This document shows positions 33,160 through 41,893 of a DNA stretch of 64,000 nucleotides, piece after piece. The stretch's first letter is position 1; each line of letters begins with the position of its first letter. The notes below the pieces were generated by a model that was not told the origin of the DNA, ran no database searches, and saw nothing but the letters and a program-made list of their open reading frames with translations. The translations under genes and the position numbers were made by a program. This stretch comes from Trinickia mobilis (GTDB lineage: Bacteria > Pseudomonadota > Gammaproteobacteria > Burkholderiales > Burkholderiaceae): NCBI RefSeq assembly GCF_017315705.1, contig NZ_JAFLRF010000001.1, positions 154,479-218,478 of the forward strand. The letters run 5' to 3'.

Positions 33160-33594
33160 TCAGGGTAAGGCCAGAAACTGCGGCAGCTTGTCGAGCAGGT
33201 TCATCCACCCCGCAAGGTGATGATCGCGCGCCGCTTCGTCGAAGAACTGTTCGTGCGTGAGGCTGAGCAGCGTGCCGCTGCCTTCGCGCCGGAACACGAT
33301 CGTCACGAGCGATTGGCGCTCGGGCGTGCTGCGCCAGGCCCAGGTGAACACGAGCTTTTGGTCCGGCACCACTTCGCGGTATTCGCCGCTCACGTCGTAA
33401 TCCTCGCCGTCGGGCGAGCGCATGAGGATCCGAAAGCGCCCGCCGACGCGCAGATCCACTTCGGCGAGCGACGCCTCGATCTCGCCCGGCCCCCACCACC
33501 GCACTAGCTTCTGCGGGTCCGTCCACGCGCTGAAGACGGTTTGCGGGGCGGCGTCGAGCCTGCGCTGGAGGGTGAGGCTGGGTTTGGCGGACAT
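33160..33594 (-). CDS. SRPBCC (AHSA1/Aha1-like) domain protein
   Basis: 144 residues. Activator-of-Hsp90-homologue 1-like START-superfamily fold: LDAAPQTVFSAWTDPQKLVR, WWGPGEIEASLAEVDLRVGG, GEYREVVPDQKLVFTWAW, SLVTIVFRREGSGTLLSLTH, GWMNLLDKLPQFL. It binds a hydrophobic ligand in such proteins; the ligand is unknown. Middle gene of the ArsR-SRPBCC-DUF899 operon. Its start lies inside the ArsR gene with a 91-base overlap, so translation of the two is probably coupled. Confidence 0.9.
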   Translation of the reverse strand: MSAKPSLTLQRRLDAAPQTVFSAWTDPQKLVRWWGPGEIEASLAEVDLRVGGRFRILMRSPDGEDYDVSGEYREVVPDQKLVFTWAWRSTPERQSLVTIVFRREGSGTLLSLTHEQFFDEAARDHHLAGWMNLLDKLPQFLALP

Positions 33595-33923
33595 GAATCC
33601 TCCTCGATGAATGCGCTCAGGCGATCGAGTTGTTCAGACCAGAACCGTTCGTAGCGTGCAAGCCAGTCGAGCGCTTCCTGCATCGGGCCGGCGGTCAGCG
33701 CGCACGCGACCGTGCGGCCGGTTTTCGTGCGGGCGATGAGCCCGGCGTCGGACAGCACGTCGAGATGCTTCATGACCGCCGGCAGCGACATCGCGAACGG
33801 CTGCGCCAGTTCGCTGACCGACATGCTGCGCCGGCCGACGAGCTGTGCGAGCAGCGCCCTGCGCGTCGGGTCGGCCAGCGCGGCGAAGGTGCGGTCCAGA
33901 GCGGAGTCTTGATACTTAACCAT
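33504..33923 (-). CDS. ArsR family winged-helix repressor
   Basis: 139 residues. SALDRTFAALADPTRRALLA opens the ArsR helix-turn-helix, with SVSELAQPFAMSLPAVMKHL as the recognition region and LIARTKTGRTVACALTAGPM as the wing. No cysteine metal site is apparent; this subgroup, paired with SRPBCC proteins, is not a metal sensor. The C-terminal 30 residues (SCPPNPASPSSAGSTPPRKP) come from the 91-base overlap with the next gene and look like a by-product of that overlap. Probably autoregulates this operon. Confidence 0.9.
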   Translation of the reverse strand: MVKYQDSALDRTFAALADPTRRALLAQLVGRRSMSVSELAQPFAMSLPAVMKHLDVLSDAGLIARTKTGRTVACALTAGPMQEALDWLARYERFWSEQLDRLSAFIEEDSCPPNPASPSSAGSTPPRKPSSARGRTRRS

Positions 33924-33991
33924 TGGGTTAAGTGTAGACGCGGATTCGACGGTGTCAAGGGCGTTTTTTTAAGCGCGCCGAGCGTCGAAGA

Positions 33992-35086
33992 TCAGAAGAA
34001 GTGGTGGAGGCCCGCGAGTATCGCCGTTTGACGATTCGTCGACGAAGCGCCGATGCCGAGCGTGTCCGCCACCGCGTTCGATGAAGCACGCTCGACCATC
34101 ACGTCGACGTAGAGCTGAGTCGCCTTGGACAAGGAGTAGACGTTGGCCACCGTGAGTTGCGTCCAGCGTTGTCCATTGAGCGTCGCGGTCCATCCTCCGA
34201 GAGCGATCTGTTCCGCCGGCGTGATCTGCACATTCGCCCCTGCGTCGACAGCTCGAAAATGCTCCACATCGCCCGGGCGCTCGATCCGCACCTGCGTCGC
34301 GACGGCATGCAGCAGCACCCGGCCGAGCTGGTAGCTGCCGCCGAGGCCCAGGTTCGTCACGCTGTCCGCGACGAAGGGTGCGCCGCCCGCGAGGTTCACG
34401 CCTTCGAAGCGGGTGAGCCCGAAACCGGAGCCGAGATTGAGCGTTCGATCGTGGTACTGCGAGTACGCCGCGGCGAGCGTCAAAGGGCCGTTCGCGTAGT
34501 TCGCGCCGAAACTGAAGCTGCGTCCCGCGGTGCTGCTGGCCGTGCTGCCCGGAAAGCCGTACATCGCGCCGATGCTCAGGCCTCCGAACCACACTGGGCT
34601 GCGATACTTGAGCGCACTCGACCATTCGACCGGCACCGTATTGCCGAGGCCGTCAACATTGCCGGGATGGAACGCGGAGAAATCGCCGAGTGCCTGTCCG
34701 GTCGACAGCGGCCCCAGCATTTCGAAGTGCCAGTCGGTCATGCGCCCCAGCGTGACGGTGCCGAGCTCGTTATCCGACAGCCCCACGAACGCCTGCCGAT
34801 TGAAGAGGACGCCCGCACTCGACATCGAACCGTTGATGGTCGAGAAGCCGCTTTCGAGCTTGAAAATCGTCTTCCGGCCGCCGCCCAGGTCTTCGCTGCC
34901 GGTCAGCCCCCATCGGTCTGCCTGAAACGTCCCCTGCTCCGCAATGAACGTCGAGCTGCCGTGCAGATTGCTCACGTACCCGACGCCCGCGTCCGTGCTG
35001 CCGTACAAGGTCACATTGCTTTGCGCGTATGCCGCGTTCGCGGCGGCGCTCATCATCAGCGGCATCAGCCAAATTCTACTTTTCAC
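33992..35086 (-). CDS. Outer-membrane porin, second Burkholderia-type copy
   Basis: 364 residues. Signal peptide ending AAANAAYA, mature start QSNVTLYGSTDAGVGYVSNL, then DRWGLTGSEDLGGGRKTIFK and RQAFVGLSDNELGTVTLGRM, the standard porin_4 strands, and a terminal Phe (LAGLHHFF). It is shorter and more divergent than the porin at 20.7 kb, so a different solute preference is possible. It lies between the ArsR operon and the TSUP gene without obvious partners. Confidence 0.93.
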   Translation of the reverse strand: MKSRIWLMPLMMSAAANAAYAQSNVTLYGSTDAGVGYVSNLHGSSTFIAEQGTFQADRWGLTGSEDLGGGRKTIFKLESGFSTINGSMSSAGVLFNRQAFVGLSDNELGTVTLGRMTDWHFEMLGPLSTGQALGDFSAFHPGNVDGLGNTVPVEWSSALKYRSPVWFGGLSIGAMYGFPGSTASSTAGRSFSFGANYANGPLTLAAAYSQYHDRTLNLGSGFGLTRFEGVNLAGGAPFVADSVTNLGLGGSYQLGRVLLHAVATQVRIERPGDVEHFRAVDAGANVQITPAEQIALGGWTATLNGQRWTQLTVANVYSLSKATQLYVDVMVERASSNAVADTLGIGASSTNRQTAILAGLHHFF

Positions 35087-35139
35087 TTTGTCATCCTAAC
35101 GATATTGACGAATGGAATTTCGGGTATCGCCAACGCGGG

Positions 35140-35856
35140 TTATCGGAGCGTCTGGTAGAGAATCAGTGCGCCGGAAAGGATCGCGAACGCCATCACGGCG
35201 ACGCGCAGCGCCGGTCCTTCGAAACGGTGATGCGCGATGCGGCTCGCCAGCGCGCCAGCGGCGACACCGGGTATCAGCGCGAGCGCGGGCAGAATCGTCT
35301 CGGCGCGCACGTGGCCGGAGACGCACAGCAGCACGAGCGACACGATCTCGCCGATGGCGAAACACAGCGCGATCGTCGCGCGCAACACGGGCGCGCGCTG
35401 ATGCTGGAACACCATGGCGAGCGCCGGGCCGCCGATGCCCGTCGCGGTCTCGGTGACGCCGGTCACCGCCCCCGCGACGACGAACGCGTTGCGCCCGGGC
35501 GCGAACGACGGCGCGCACAGCGTCACCACGGCGGCGGCGATCGTCGAGACCCCGATCAACAGGTTCAAGTCATGCGCGGAAATCCGGCTCACGATCCAGA
35601 CGCCGGCGAGCGCACCGACGATGCGGCCGAGCGAGATCCAAAGCGTGCCGTGCGAATCGACCGACGGCCGTTCGCGCCACGACACGTACACGTTGAGCGG
35701 CACCATCAGGATCAAGAGCGCGGCCGGCAGCAATGCGGGCTCGACGAGGCCGATCACCGGAGCGGCGATCAGCGCGAAACCGACGCCCACCGCACCCTGC
35801 ACGAACGCAGCAACGACGACGACGAAGAACAGCAGCAGGAACGTGGCGAGCGTCAC
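35140..35856 (-). CDS. TSUP (TauE/SafE) family membrane permease
   Basis: 238 residues from GTG 35856, with GGAGGT ten bases upstream; the GTGA overlaps the stop of the amidohydrolase gene. About seven to eight membrane helices with the two half repeats typical of TauE/SafE: VVVAAFVQGAVGVGFALIAA with VPLNVYVSWRERP, then VAGAVTGVTETATGIGGPAL and VFQHQRAPVLRATIALCF. Family members export sulfite, sulfoacetate and other organic anions. As third gene of the NCS2-amidohydrolase-TSUP operon it may export a product of the deaminase reaction (inference). Confidence 0.9.
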   Translation of the reverse strand: MTLATFLLLFFVVVVAAFVQGAVGVGFALIAAPVIGLVEPALLPAALLILMVPLNVYVSWRERPSVDSHGTLWISLGRIVGALAGVWIVSRISAHDLNLLIGVSTIAAAVVTLCAPSFAPGRNAFVVAGAVTGVTETATGIGGPALAMVFQHQRAPVLRATIALCFAIGEIVSLVLLCVSGHVRAETILPALALIPGVAAGALASRIAHHRFEGPALRVAVMAFAILSGALILYQTLR

Positions 35857-37355
35857 GGCGACACCTCCTTTGCGACGCCGCCGGCGGCGGCCCATGCGTC
35901 TTCGCCAGCCCGGCCCGCCGCCGGACGCGCAAGCGGAAGATCGCGCATGCGCTCGGCCTCCCCCTGATGCACGCGCGTAATCGATGCACGCGCAACCACT
36001 TCGGCGGCCGCCGCATCGATGTCGCGCAACCAGCCGCGGGCATCCCAATCGAGCGGCCAGCCGCGCCAGAGCCGCAAGCGCCCGGCGACGAACACGCCGA
36101 CGATTTGCTCGCGGTTCGCGAGCCGCACGAGTTCCCATTCGAGGTCCCACGACGGCTTCATTTCCGGCACGTCGATATCGACAAGCAGAAAATCCGCGGC
36201 ATGCTGCGGCGCAATCGAGCCGATCGTCGCGCCAAGGCGCAGCGCGTCGGCCGATCCGCCGAGCGCATGCCGCAGCCAGAGCTGTCCGCCGCCGCATGAT
36301 GCGTCGCCCGTCGCGAGACCGAACGCGAGACGTTGCGACGCTTCGGCGGCATCGACGAGACGAAACGCGTCGCTGCGGGTGCCGTCGGTGCCGAGCCCGA
36401 CGCGGATCCCAAGCGCGCTCATCTGCATCGCGGGCGCCACGGCGTTGCCCTTCCACTGGCTCGCGACCGGGTTGTACGCGACGGCGGCGCCTGTGTCGCG
36501 CAGCAGGCACAGCTCGTGAGGCGTGACGAGCGTCGCGTGCGCGATCAGCGTCTGGGCGCCAAGGGCCCCGGCGTGATGGAGATGCTCGATCGGCCGCAGC
36601 TTGCGATTGACGAGCGAGCGCTCGACCGACGCCAGGTGCTCGTTCGCATGCGTCTGAAACACGCTGCCGCTTTCCCCGCAGAGGTTCGCGACGGCGCGCA
36701 GCACGTCGTCGGTCGCCGCCTCGGGAATCGACACCGCGAGCGATGGACGCACCAGCGGATCGCTCTCCCAACGAGACAGGTGCTGGCTCGCCTGCCGCAC
36801 GATCTGCGCGCGCTCGATCTGGACCGCGCCGTCGCTCACGTTGTTGCAGACGAGCCCGAGCACGCAGCGCACGCCCGCGTCGCGCGTCGCCGCGGCAATC
36901 GGCGCGCCGTCGCCCGCCGCGCGCGTGCCCGCATCGCAAACGGTCGTGAAACCGCCGCGCAACGCTTCGAGCGCGGCGAGCTTCGCGCTCATGTAGAGCA
37001 GCCGCTCGTCGAGGCAACGTTCGAGCGGCACCCAGATGCGCCGATAGATTTCCGACGGCTCGCCGAACGCCAGCGCCTTGCCGAACGATTGCGTCAAGTG
37101 GTGATGCGTATCGACGAAGCCCGGCATCAACAGCTTGCCGGGCAGAGGCTTGGCGCTCAGATGCGGATACCTTGAGACGACGGCCTCGAGCCGGTCGACG
37201 CATGCGAACCGGCCGCGCTCGATCACGACGCCATAGCCCTGCGCCGGACCGTCGTCCAGCAGGACGTACTCGGGCGCAAGCAGCATCGGTGCGGCGCTGA
37301 AATCGTCGGGCGCGGGCTCGTACGGTTCGCGCGATGCGAAAGTCGTTAGGGACAT
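35853..37355 (-). CDS. Amidohydrolase / nucleobase deaminase-type enzyme
   Basis: 500 residues from ATG 37355, with GGAGGAATCC directly upstream. Metal-dependent hydrolase of the ATZ/TRZ-guanine deaminase branch: PGFVDTHHHLTQSF (HxH), QTHANEH and LIAHATLVTP (metal and proton-shuttle His), GLGTDGTRSDAFRLV (final Asp). The C-terminal beta domain ends with HAADFLLVDIDVPE and NREQIVGVFVAGRLRLWRGW. Substrates of the branch are guanine, 8-oxoguanine, pterins and triazines. Coupling to an NCS2 xanthine/uracil-type permease and a LacI regulator favours an imported purine- or pyrimidine-like base; the exact one cannot be told. Confidence 0.88.
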   Translation of the reverse strand: MSLTTFASREPYEPAPDDFSAAPMLLAPEYVLLDDGPAQGYGVVIERGRFACVDRLEAVVSRYPHLSAKPLPGKLLMPGFVDTHHHLTQSFGKALAFGEPSEIYRRIWVPLERCLDERLLYMSAKLAALEALRGGFTTVCDAGTRAAGDGAPIAAATRDAGVRCVLGLVCNNVSDGAVQIERAQIVRQASQHLSRWESDPLVRPSLAVSIPEAATDDVLRAVANLCGESGSVFQTHANEHLASVERSLVNRKLRPIEHLHHAGALGAQTLIAHATLVTPHELCLLRDTGAAVAYNPVASQWKGNAVAPAMQMSALGIRVGLGTDGTRSDAFRLVDAAEASQRLAFGLATGDASCGGGQLWLRHALGGSADALRLGATIGSIAPQHAADFLLVDIDVPEMKPSWDLEWELVRLANREQIVGVFVAGRLRLWRGWPLDWDARGWLRDIDAAAAEVVARASITRVHQGEAERMRDLPLARPAAGRAGEDAWAAAGGVAKEVSP

Positions 37356-37404
37356 GGATTCCTCCGTGACAGGTTTCTTGAACGAAATAGGGGTGTCGAT
37401 CGCC

Positions 37405-38802
37405 CTAGCGTGCGGCAGGCGCCGCTTCCTCATCGCACGCGGCGGCGGCCGCCGCTGCGCTTTCGCCGGCAGGCGCTGCCGCGGGCCGGCGCATGCTCAG
37501 CTTCAAGTGATGAAAGACGATGTTGACGAGCACGGCCGTCAGCGCGCCCATGGCAAGGCCGTTGTTCAGCACGATCTGCAAATTGGCGGGAAAACGGGCG
37601 TAGATGCCGGGCACGACGATCGGCAGGAAGCCCATCGTCATCGCCGAGGCGAGCGTGTACATGTTGGCGCGCGAGCGCAGGTCGATGTCCCGCAGCAGGC
37701 TGATGCCCATCACGCCGATGATCGAAAACACGATCAGCGCCGTGCCGCCGACCACCGCGGACGGAATCGCATTCGCGAGCCGCCCGAGCGGCGCGCACAC
37801 GGCAATCGCGACGAGCAGCACGCCGGCCGTCGCGGTGACGAAGCGCGAGCGCACGCCGGTCGCTTCGACGATGCCGATGTTCTCGCTGCTCGTGATGATC
37901 AGCGACGTGCCCAGCAAGCCGCCGATCAGCGACATCAGCGCGTCGCCGCGAATCGTGCGCGGCACTGCATCGCTCGCGTCGATCTTGCGGCCGACGACTT
38001 CGGCAATCGCGATGGTCTGCCCGGTCGCCTCGGCCATCGAGATGATGCTGAAGATCAAAAGCGGCAGCGCAGCCACGAGATTGAAGTGCGGCATGCCGAA
38101 CGGCAGGAGCTCGGGCGCGGTCAGGACGGCGCCGCTGAACACCTCGCCGCAGTGCATGGCCCCGAGCGCGGCGCCGAGCGCCGAGCCGGCAAGGAGACCC
38201 AGCAGCACGGCGAGCTGTCCGGCCGCGCCCTTGAACAGCTTGGCGAAGGCGACCGTAAACGCAATCGTCGCGAGCGCGAGGCCGATGTTCAACGGGCTGC
38301 CGAACTCGGCGCTGCCGGGCCGCCCGACGATCACCACGCCGTAGATCTTGATCAGGTTCGCCGCAACCAGGATCAGCATCGTGCCGATCACGATGCGCGG
38401 GAAAAAGCGCAGGCACCGCGTGAAGACCGGAAGCAGCAGCACATAGCAGAGTGCGGTCAGCACGACGGCGCCGGCGGCGGTCTGCAGGTCGGTCTGCTGC
38501 GCGATCATCACGAACAGCACGACCGGCGCGCCGCCGGGCACCATCACGAACGGCAGCCGCGCACCGAACCGCCACGGGCCGAACGACTGCAGCAGCGTGC
38601 CGAGGCCGCAGACAAGGAACGTCGCGCTGATCAGGTCGATCGTGAGCGGCCCGGCCAGGCCGAGCGCCTTGGCGACCAGGAACACGGCTGTAATCGGCGA
38701 CGCGGCGACCACCAGCACATGCTGCATGCCGAACAGGATCAGCTTGGCGAGCGGCAGGCGCTCGTCGACGGGATGCGGCGGGGTACGGCTACGGCTCGAC
38801 AT
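37405..38802 (-). CDS. NCS2 family xanthine/uracil-type permease
   Basis: 465 residues from ATG 38802, with GAGGAGG a few bases upstream. About 14 membrane segments. NCS2 landmarks: LILFGMQHVLVVAASPITAV (helix 1), ATFLVCGLGTLLQSF, then FSIISMAEATGQTIAIAEVV (the substrate-binding Glu-containing region) and LGTSLIITSSENIGIVEATG (the nucleobase-ascorbate transporter motif region). Proton-driven uptake of a nucleobase-like compound. First gene of the operon under the LacI-type regulator; two 16-bp palindromes lie 80-140 bases upstream of its start. Confidence 0.92.
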   Translation of the reverse strand: MSSRSRTPPHPVDERLPLAKLILFGMQHVLVVAASPITAVFLVAKALGLAGPLTIDLISATFLVCGLGTLLQSFGPWRFGARLPFVMVPGGAPVVLFVMIAQQTDLQTAAGAVVLTALCYVLLLPVFTRCLRFFPRIVIGTMLILVAANLIKIYGVVIVGRPGSAEFGSPLNIGLALATIAFTVAFAKLFKGAAGQLAVLLGLLAGSALGAALGAMHCGEVFSGAVLTAPELLPFGMPHFNLVAALPLLIFSIISMAEATGQTIAIAEVVGRKIDASDAVPRTIRGDALMSLIGGLLGTSLIITSSENIGIVEATGVRSRFVTATAGVLLVAIAVCAPLGRLANAIPSAVVGGTALIVFSIIGVMGISLLRDIDLRSRANMYTLASAMTMGFLPIVVPGIYARFPANLQIVLNNGLAMGALTAVLVNIVFHHLKLSMRRPAAAPAGESAAAAAAACDEEAAPAAR

Positions 38803-38882
38803 GGCGGCTACCTCCTCTGTTGCGCGGCAGGCGATGACTGTCGCGCGGATCGAAACGGCAAACGGTAGGGGGTCGGCTCGAC

Positions 38883-38898
38883 CCCAAATCGATTTGGG
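38883..38898. promoter_or_regulatory. Perfect 16-bp palindrome, LacI-type operator 1
   Basis: CCCAAATCGATTTGGG is a perfect palindrome with the central CG typical of LacI-family operators, 81 bases upstream of the permease start. A second copy lies 40 bp away, nearly four helical turns, so the regulator could bind both on one DNA face. Confidence 0.8.
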
Positions 38899-38922
38899 AT
38901 CGTGGCAAAAAAAATTGGGCTC

Positions 38923-38938
38923 CCCAAATCGATTTCGG
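38923..38938. promoter_or_regulatory. Near-perfect LacI-type operator 2
   Basis: CCCAAATCGATTTCGG matches operator 1 at 15 of 16 positions, on the side of the lacI-type gene. It is likely used for autoregulation and cooperative repression. Confidence 0.75.
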
Positions 38939-39124
38939 AAACAGATTCGTGCATTCAAATTGTTGCGTCAAGTGGAATAACCGCGTGCCGCGAATCAGGT
39001 TTACCCGCATTTTTGTGAAGATTGCGCGGAACGGCCCGTTGCCTCAGCCGCCGTGTCCGCCGCTTGCGCGGCCGCGGCGCTGCCACTACGCTGACGCTCT
39101 TGCCGGCCCGGCGAGCCGCCTCGC

Positions 39125-40207
39125 ATGCGAGACGCGCCAACGGGCTTCATCGAACGCCTTTGGGATTTCGCCATCGATACGCCGCCCTCCCTTCCCCGCC
39201 GCCCGACCATCGCCGACGTAGCGCGCGAAGCGGGCGTGTCGCGGACCACCGTCTCCCACGCGCTGAACGACAAAGGCTATGTCGACCCGCACACGCGCGA
39301 ACGCGTGAAACAGGTCGCACGACAGCTCGGCTACCGCCCCAACGTGCGCGCGCAGCGGTTGCGCACCGGAGAAGCACGGACGATCGCGCTGGTCTCGTCG
39401 ATGCCGTTCGAGATCGCAGGCGGCGCATCGCGGCTCGGCTTCCTGATGGAAGTTGCCGCCGTGGCCGCCGCCGCCGCACTGACACGCGGGCTCGCGCTCG
39501 TGCTCGTTCCGCCGCTCACGACCGGGCGCCTGCCGCTCGAGCAGCTCGACATCGACGGCGCAATCGTCATCGAACCGACCCGCGACGATCCCAACCTCGC
39601 GCACCTGCAAAGCCGCGGGTTGCCGGTCGTCTGCGTCGGCCGCTTTCCCGGCGACGACACCGTGCCCTATGTCGACCTGCACTCGGAGACCACCACGACG
39701 CTGCTGCTGAATCACTTGCGCGATGAAGGCGCCGAGCACATCGCACTGGTAGTCGGGGTCCAGCAGCGCAATTCATACCTCGACGCGCTCGGCAGCTACC
39801 GCGCGTTTTGCGCACGGCACGGCATCGAGCCGATCGTCGCGCAAGCGGATGAGGCCGGCGGCGAAGACGCCGGCCACGATGCCTGTGCGCGTCTGCTGCA
39901 ACAGCACCCGCGGCTCGACGCGCTCTGCGTGCCGGTCGACGCGTTCGCTGTCGGCGCCGTGCGGGCGGTCGGCGAGCGCGGATTGCGCATTCCCGATGAC
40001 ATCAAGATCGTCACGCGTTACGACGGCGTGCGTGCGCGCAGCTGCAAACCGCCGCTCACCGCGGTCGATCTGCATCTGGACGACATATCCTCGCTGGCGG
40101 TCGATCTGCTCTTCTCGCATCTCGGCGGCAAACTGGAGCCTTTCGCGCACGAGCCGCCCGCGCCGAGGCTCGTGATTCGCGAGTCTTCGGTGAAGGGGGC
40201 GTCGTGA
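39125..40207 (+). CDS. LacI family transcriptional regulator
   Basis: 360 residues. The DNA-binding domain begins about 27 residues in: PTIADVAREAGVSRTTVSHA, LNDKGYVDPHTRERVKQVAR, LGYRPNVRAQRLRTGEA (hinge helix). The periplasmic-binding-protein-like core follows (IALVSSMPFEIAGG, LDIDGAIVIEPTRDD, PVVCVGRFPGDDTVPYVDLH, DALCVPVDAFAVGAVRAV, PPLTAVDLHLDDISSLAVDL). The 26 residues before the helix-turn-helix are an unusual extension. It is divergent from the NCS2-amidohydrolase-TSUP operon with two palindromic sites between, so it almost certainly controls that operon, probably released by the imported base. The last codons run into GGGGCGTCGTGAACGGCCCC, which resembles the junction of the 84-bp repeat. 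Confidence 0.92.
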   Translation: MRDAPTGFIERLWDFAIDTPPSLPRRPTIADVAREAGVSRTTVSHALNDKGYVDPHTRERVKQVARQLGYRPNVRAQRLRTGEARTIALVSSMPFEIAGGASRLGFLMEVAAVAAAAALTRGLALVLVPPLTTGRLPLEQLDIDGAIVIEPTRDDPNLAHLQSRGLPVVCVGRFPGDDTVPYVDLHSETTTTLLLNHLRDEGAEHIALVVGVQQRNSYLDALGSYRAFCARHGIEPIVAQADEAGGEDAGHDACARLLQQHPRLDALCVPVDAFAVGAVRAVGERGLRIPDDIKIVTRYDGVRARSCKPPLTAVDLHLDDISSLAVDLLFSHLGGKLEPFAHEPPAPRLVIRESSVKGAS

Positions 40208-40278
40208 ACGGCCCCCAATGTGATTGAAGTAGGCGCATAATCTGCGCTTTGCCGCCGCCATCGCTCGCGCTGTCTTCC

Positions 40279-41676
40279 ATGCCGCTTGCCATCAAAGCTT
40301 TCATCGTCCCCCTGATCGTCGCCTGCGCGATGTTCATGGAAAGCAGCGATGCCAACATCATCGTCACGGCACTCCCCTCGATGGCGCGCGATTTCGGCAG
40401 CGATCCGGTCGCGCTCAAGATCGCGGTCATCAGTTACGTGATGGGGCTCGGCGTTTTCATCCCGGTGTGCGGATGGTTCGCCGACCGCTTCGGCGCCCGC
40501 ACCATCTTCCGCACGGCAATCGGCATCTTCGTGGCCGGCTCGCTGCTGTGCGCCGCTGCGAATTCCTTGGGCACTTTCACGATCGCGCGCTTCGTCCAAG
40601 GCGTGGGCGGCGCGATGATGGTGCCGGTGGGACGCATCATCATTTTCCGTGTCGTGCCGAAGGCCGAGTTCGTGCGCGCGATGAACTACCTGAGCCTGCC
40701 GGCACTTCTGGCGCCCGCGGTCGCGCCGCTGCTCGGCGGGTTCATCACCACCTATCTGCACTGGCGCCTGATCTTCTTCATCAACGTGCCGATCGGCGTG
40801 CTCGGCATCTACCTGACCAACAAGTACATCGTCAATTCGCACGAGCCTCATCCGGGTCCGCTCGACTGGATCGGCTTCTTGCTGTCCGCGTTCGGCGCGT
40901 CGGCGTTGCTGCTGGGGTTGTCGCTGATCGACGGCGAGCTCGTCCCGGCGCGCACCGCGTTCGAATTGTGCGTGGTCGGCGCGCTGTTGCTCGTGCTCTA
41001 CGTGCTGTATGCGCAGCGCGCGGCACGTCCGCTCCTCGACCTCGCGTTCCTGCGCATTCCCACCTATCGGGCCAGCGTGCTCGGCGGCTCGATGTTCCGC
41101 ATCGGGCTCGGCGCCGTGCCGTTCCTGTTGCCGCTCACGCTGCAGGAAGGGCTTGGCATGTCGGCGTTCCAGTCGGGCGCGATCACGTGTGCGTCGGCGT
41201 TCGGCGGCATGTTCATGCGCTCGCTCACGTCGACCGTGCTGCGCCGCTTCGGCTTTCGCACCGTGCTGCTCTACAACGCGGTCTTTTCCGGCATCGCGAT
41301 TGCCGCCTGCGGCATGTTCATTCCGGGCATGCCGGTCTGGGCGATCTGGGTGATCGTGCTGTTCGGCGGCTTTTTCCCCGCGCTGCAATTCACGAGCCTC
41401 AATTCGATGATCTACGCCGATATCGACAGCCGCGACGCCGGCCGCGCGACGAGCCTCGGCAGCGTCGTGCAGCAGATGTCGCTCGGGCTCGGCGTGACGG
41501 TCGCGGGGATCGTGCTGCAAATCTCGCGCGCGGCGCATGGGCACGCGCACATCATGTGGTCGGATTTCTGGCCGGCGTTCGTCGTGGTCGGGTTGTTTCC
41601 GTTCGGTTCGATTCCGATCACGCGGCGGTTGTCGGCTGATGCCGGGGATGAGATTGCGCGGGGGACGCGGGGGTGA
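40279..41676 (+). CDS. MFS transporter, DHA2 (EmrB/QacA) drug-exporter type
   Basis: 465 residues from ATG 40279 (a TTG ten codons earlier is less likely). N-terminal NIIVTALPSMARDFGSDPVA is the helix-1 signature of DHA2 exporters, with WFADRFGARTIFRTAIGIFV and RFVQGVGGAMMVPVGRIIIF (motif C region), and HWRLIFFINVPIGVLGIYLT. About 14 helices. Proton-driven efflux, substrate unknown. No HlyD/EmrA membrane-fusion partner is adjacent, so it works alone or with a distant partner. It lies downstream of the LacI gene in the same direction, about 70 bases away. Confidence 0.9.
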   Translation: MPLAIKAFIVPLIVACAMFMESSDANIIVTALPSMARDFGSDPVALKIAVISYVMGLGVFIPVCGWFADRFGARTIFRTAIGIFVAGSLLCAAANSLGTFTIARFVQGVGGAMMVPVGRIIIFRVVPKAEFVRAMNYLSLPALLAPAVAPLLGGFITTYLHWRLIFFINVPIGVLGIYLTNKYIVNSHEPHPGPLDWIGFLLSAFGASALLLGLSLIDGELVPARTAFELCVVGALLLVLYVLYAQRAARPLLDLAFLRIPTYRASVLGGSMFRIGLGAVPFLLPLTLQEGLGMSAFQSGAITCASAFGGMFMRSLTSTVLRRFGFRTVLLYNAVFSGIAIAACGMFIPGMPVWAIWVIVLFGGFFPALQFTSLNSMIYADIDSRDAGRATSLGSVVQQMSLGLGVTVAGIVLQISRAAHGHAHIMWSDFWPAFVVVGLFPFGSIPITRRLSADAGDEIARGTRG

Positions 41677-41811
41677 GCGGGGGTGAGCGGATTTGCCCGA
41701 TCACACATGTCCCGCTAATACCGATCACCGCAGATTCACCCGCAGCTTCCCGCGCAGACGGCGGGCCTGCCGCTCGCGGCCGCCTCGGAGAGCGGGACGC
41801 CGAGCGGGACG

Positions 41812-41840
41812 AAAAACGCGCCGATGGCGGCGCGTTTCTT
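41812..41840. terminator. Bidirectional rho-independent terminator
   Basis: Nine-base stem AACGCGCCG / CGGCGCGTT with loop ATGG, preceded by a run of A and followed by TTTCTT. It lies between the convergent MFS and LysR genes and can serve both. Confidence 0.75.
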
Positions 41841-41893
41841 CAGGAGTGAGCGGCGGGTTGCAGGTACGGATCTTGGCGAAACCGAAGTGCGGC

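Larger units (their letters stand above)
38803..39124. other. Divergent promoter region, permease operon versus lacI-type gene
   Basis: 322 bases without a gene. It contains the two operator palindromes listed separately; nothing else was recognised. Confidence 0.5.

Noticed and set aside
35140-37203. 687-codon minus-strand frame covering the TSUP gene and part of the amidohydrolase gene
   Set aside because: The amidohydrolase part is out of frame and basic. The TSUP protein starts at GTG 35856 with a good ribosome binding site.
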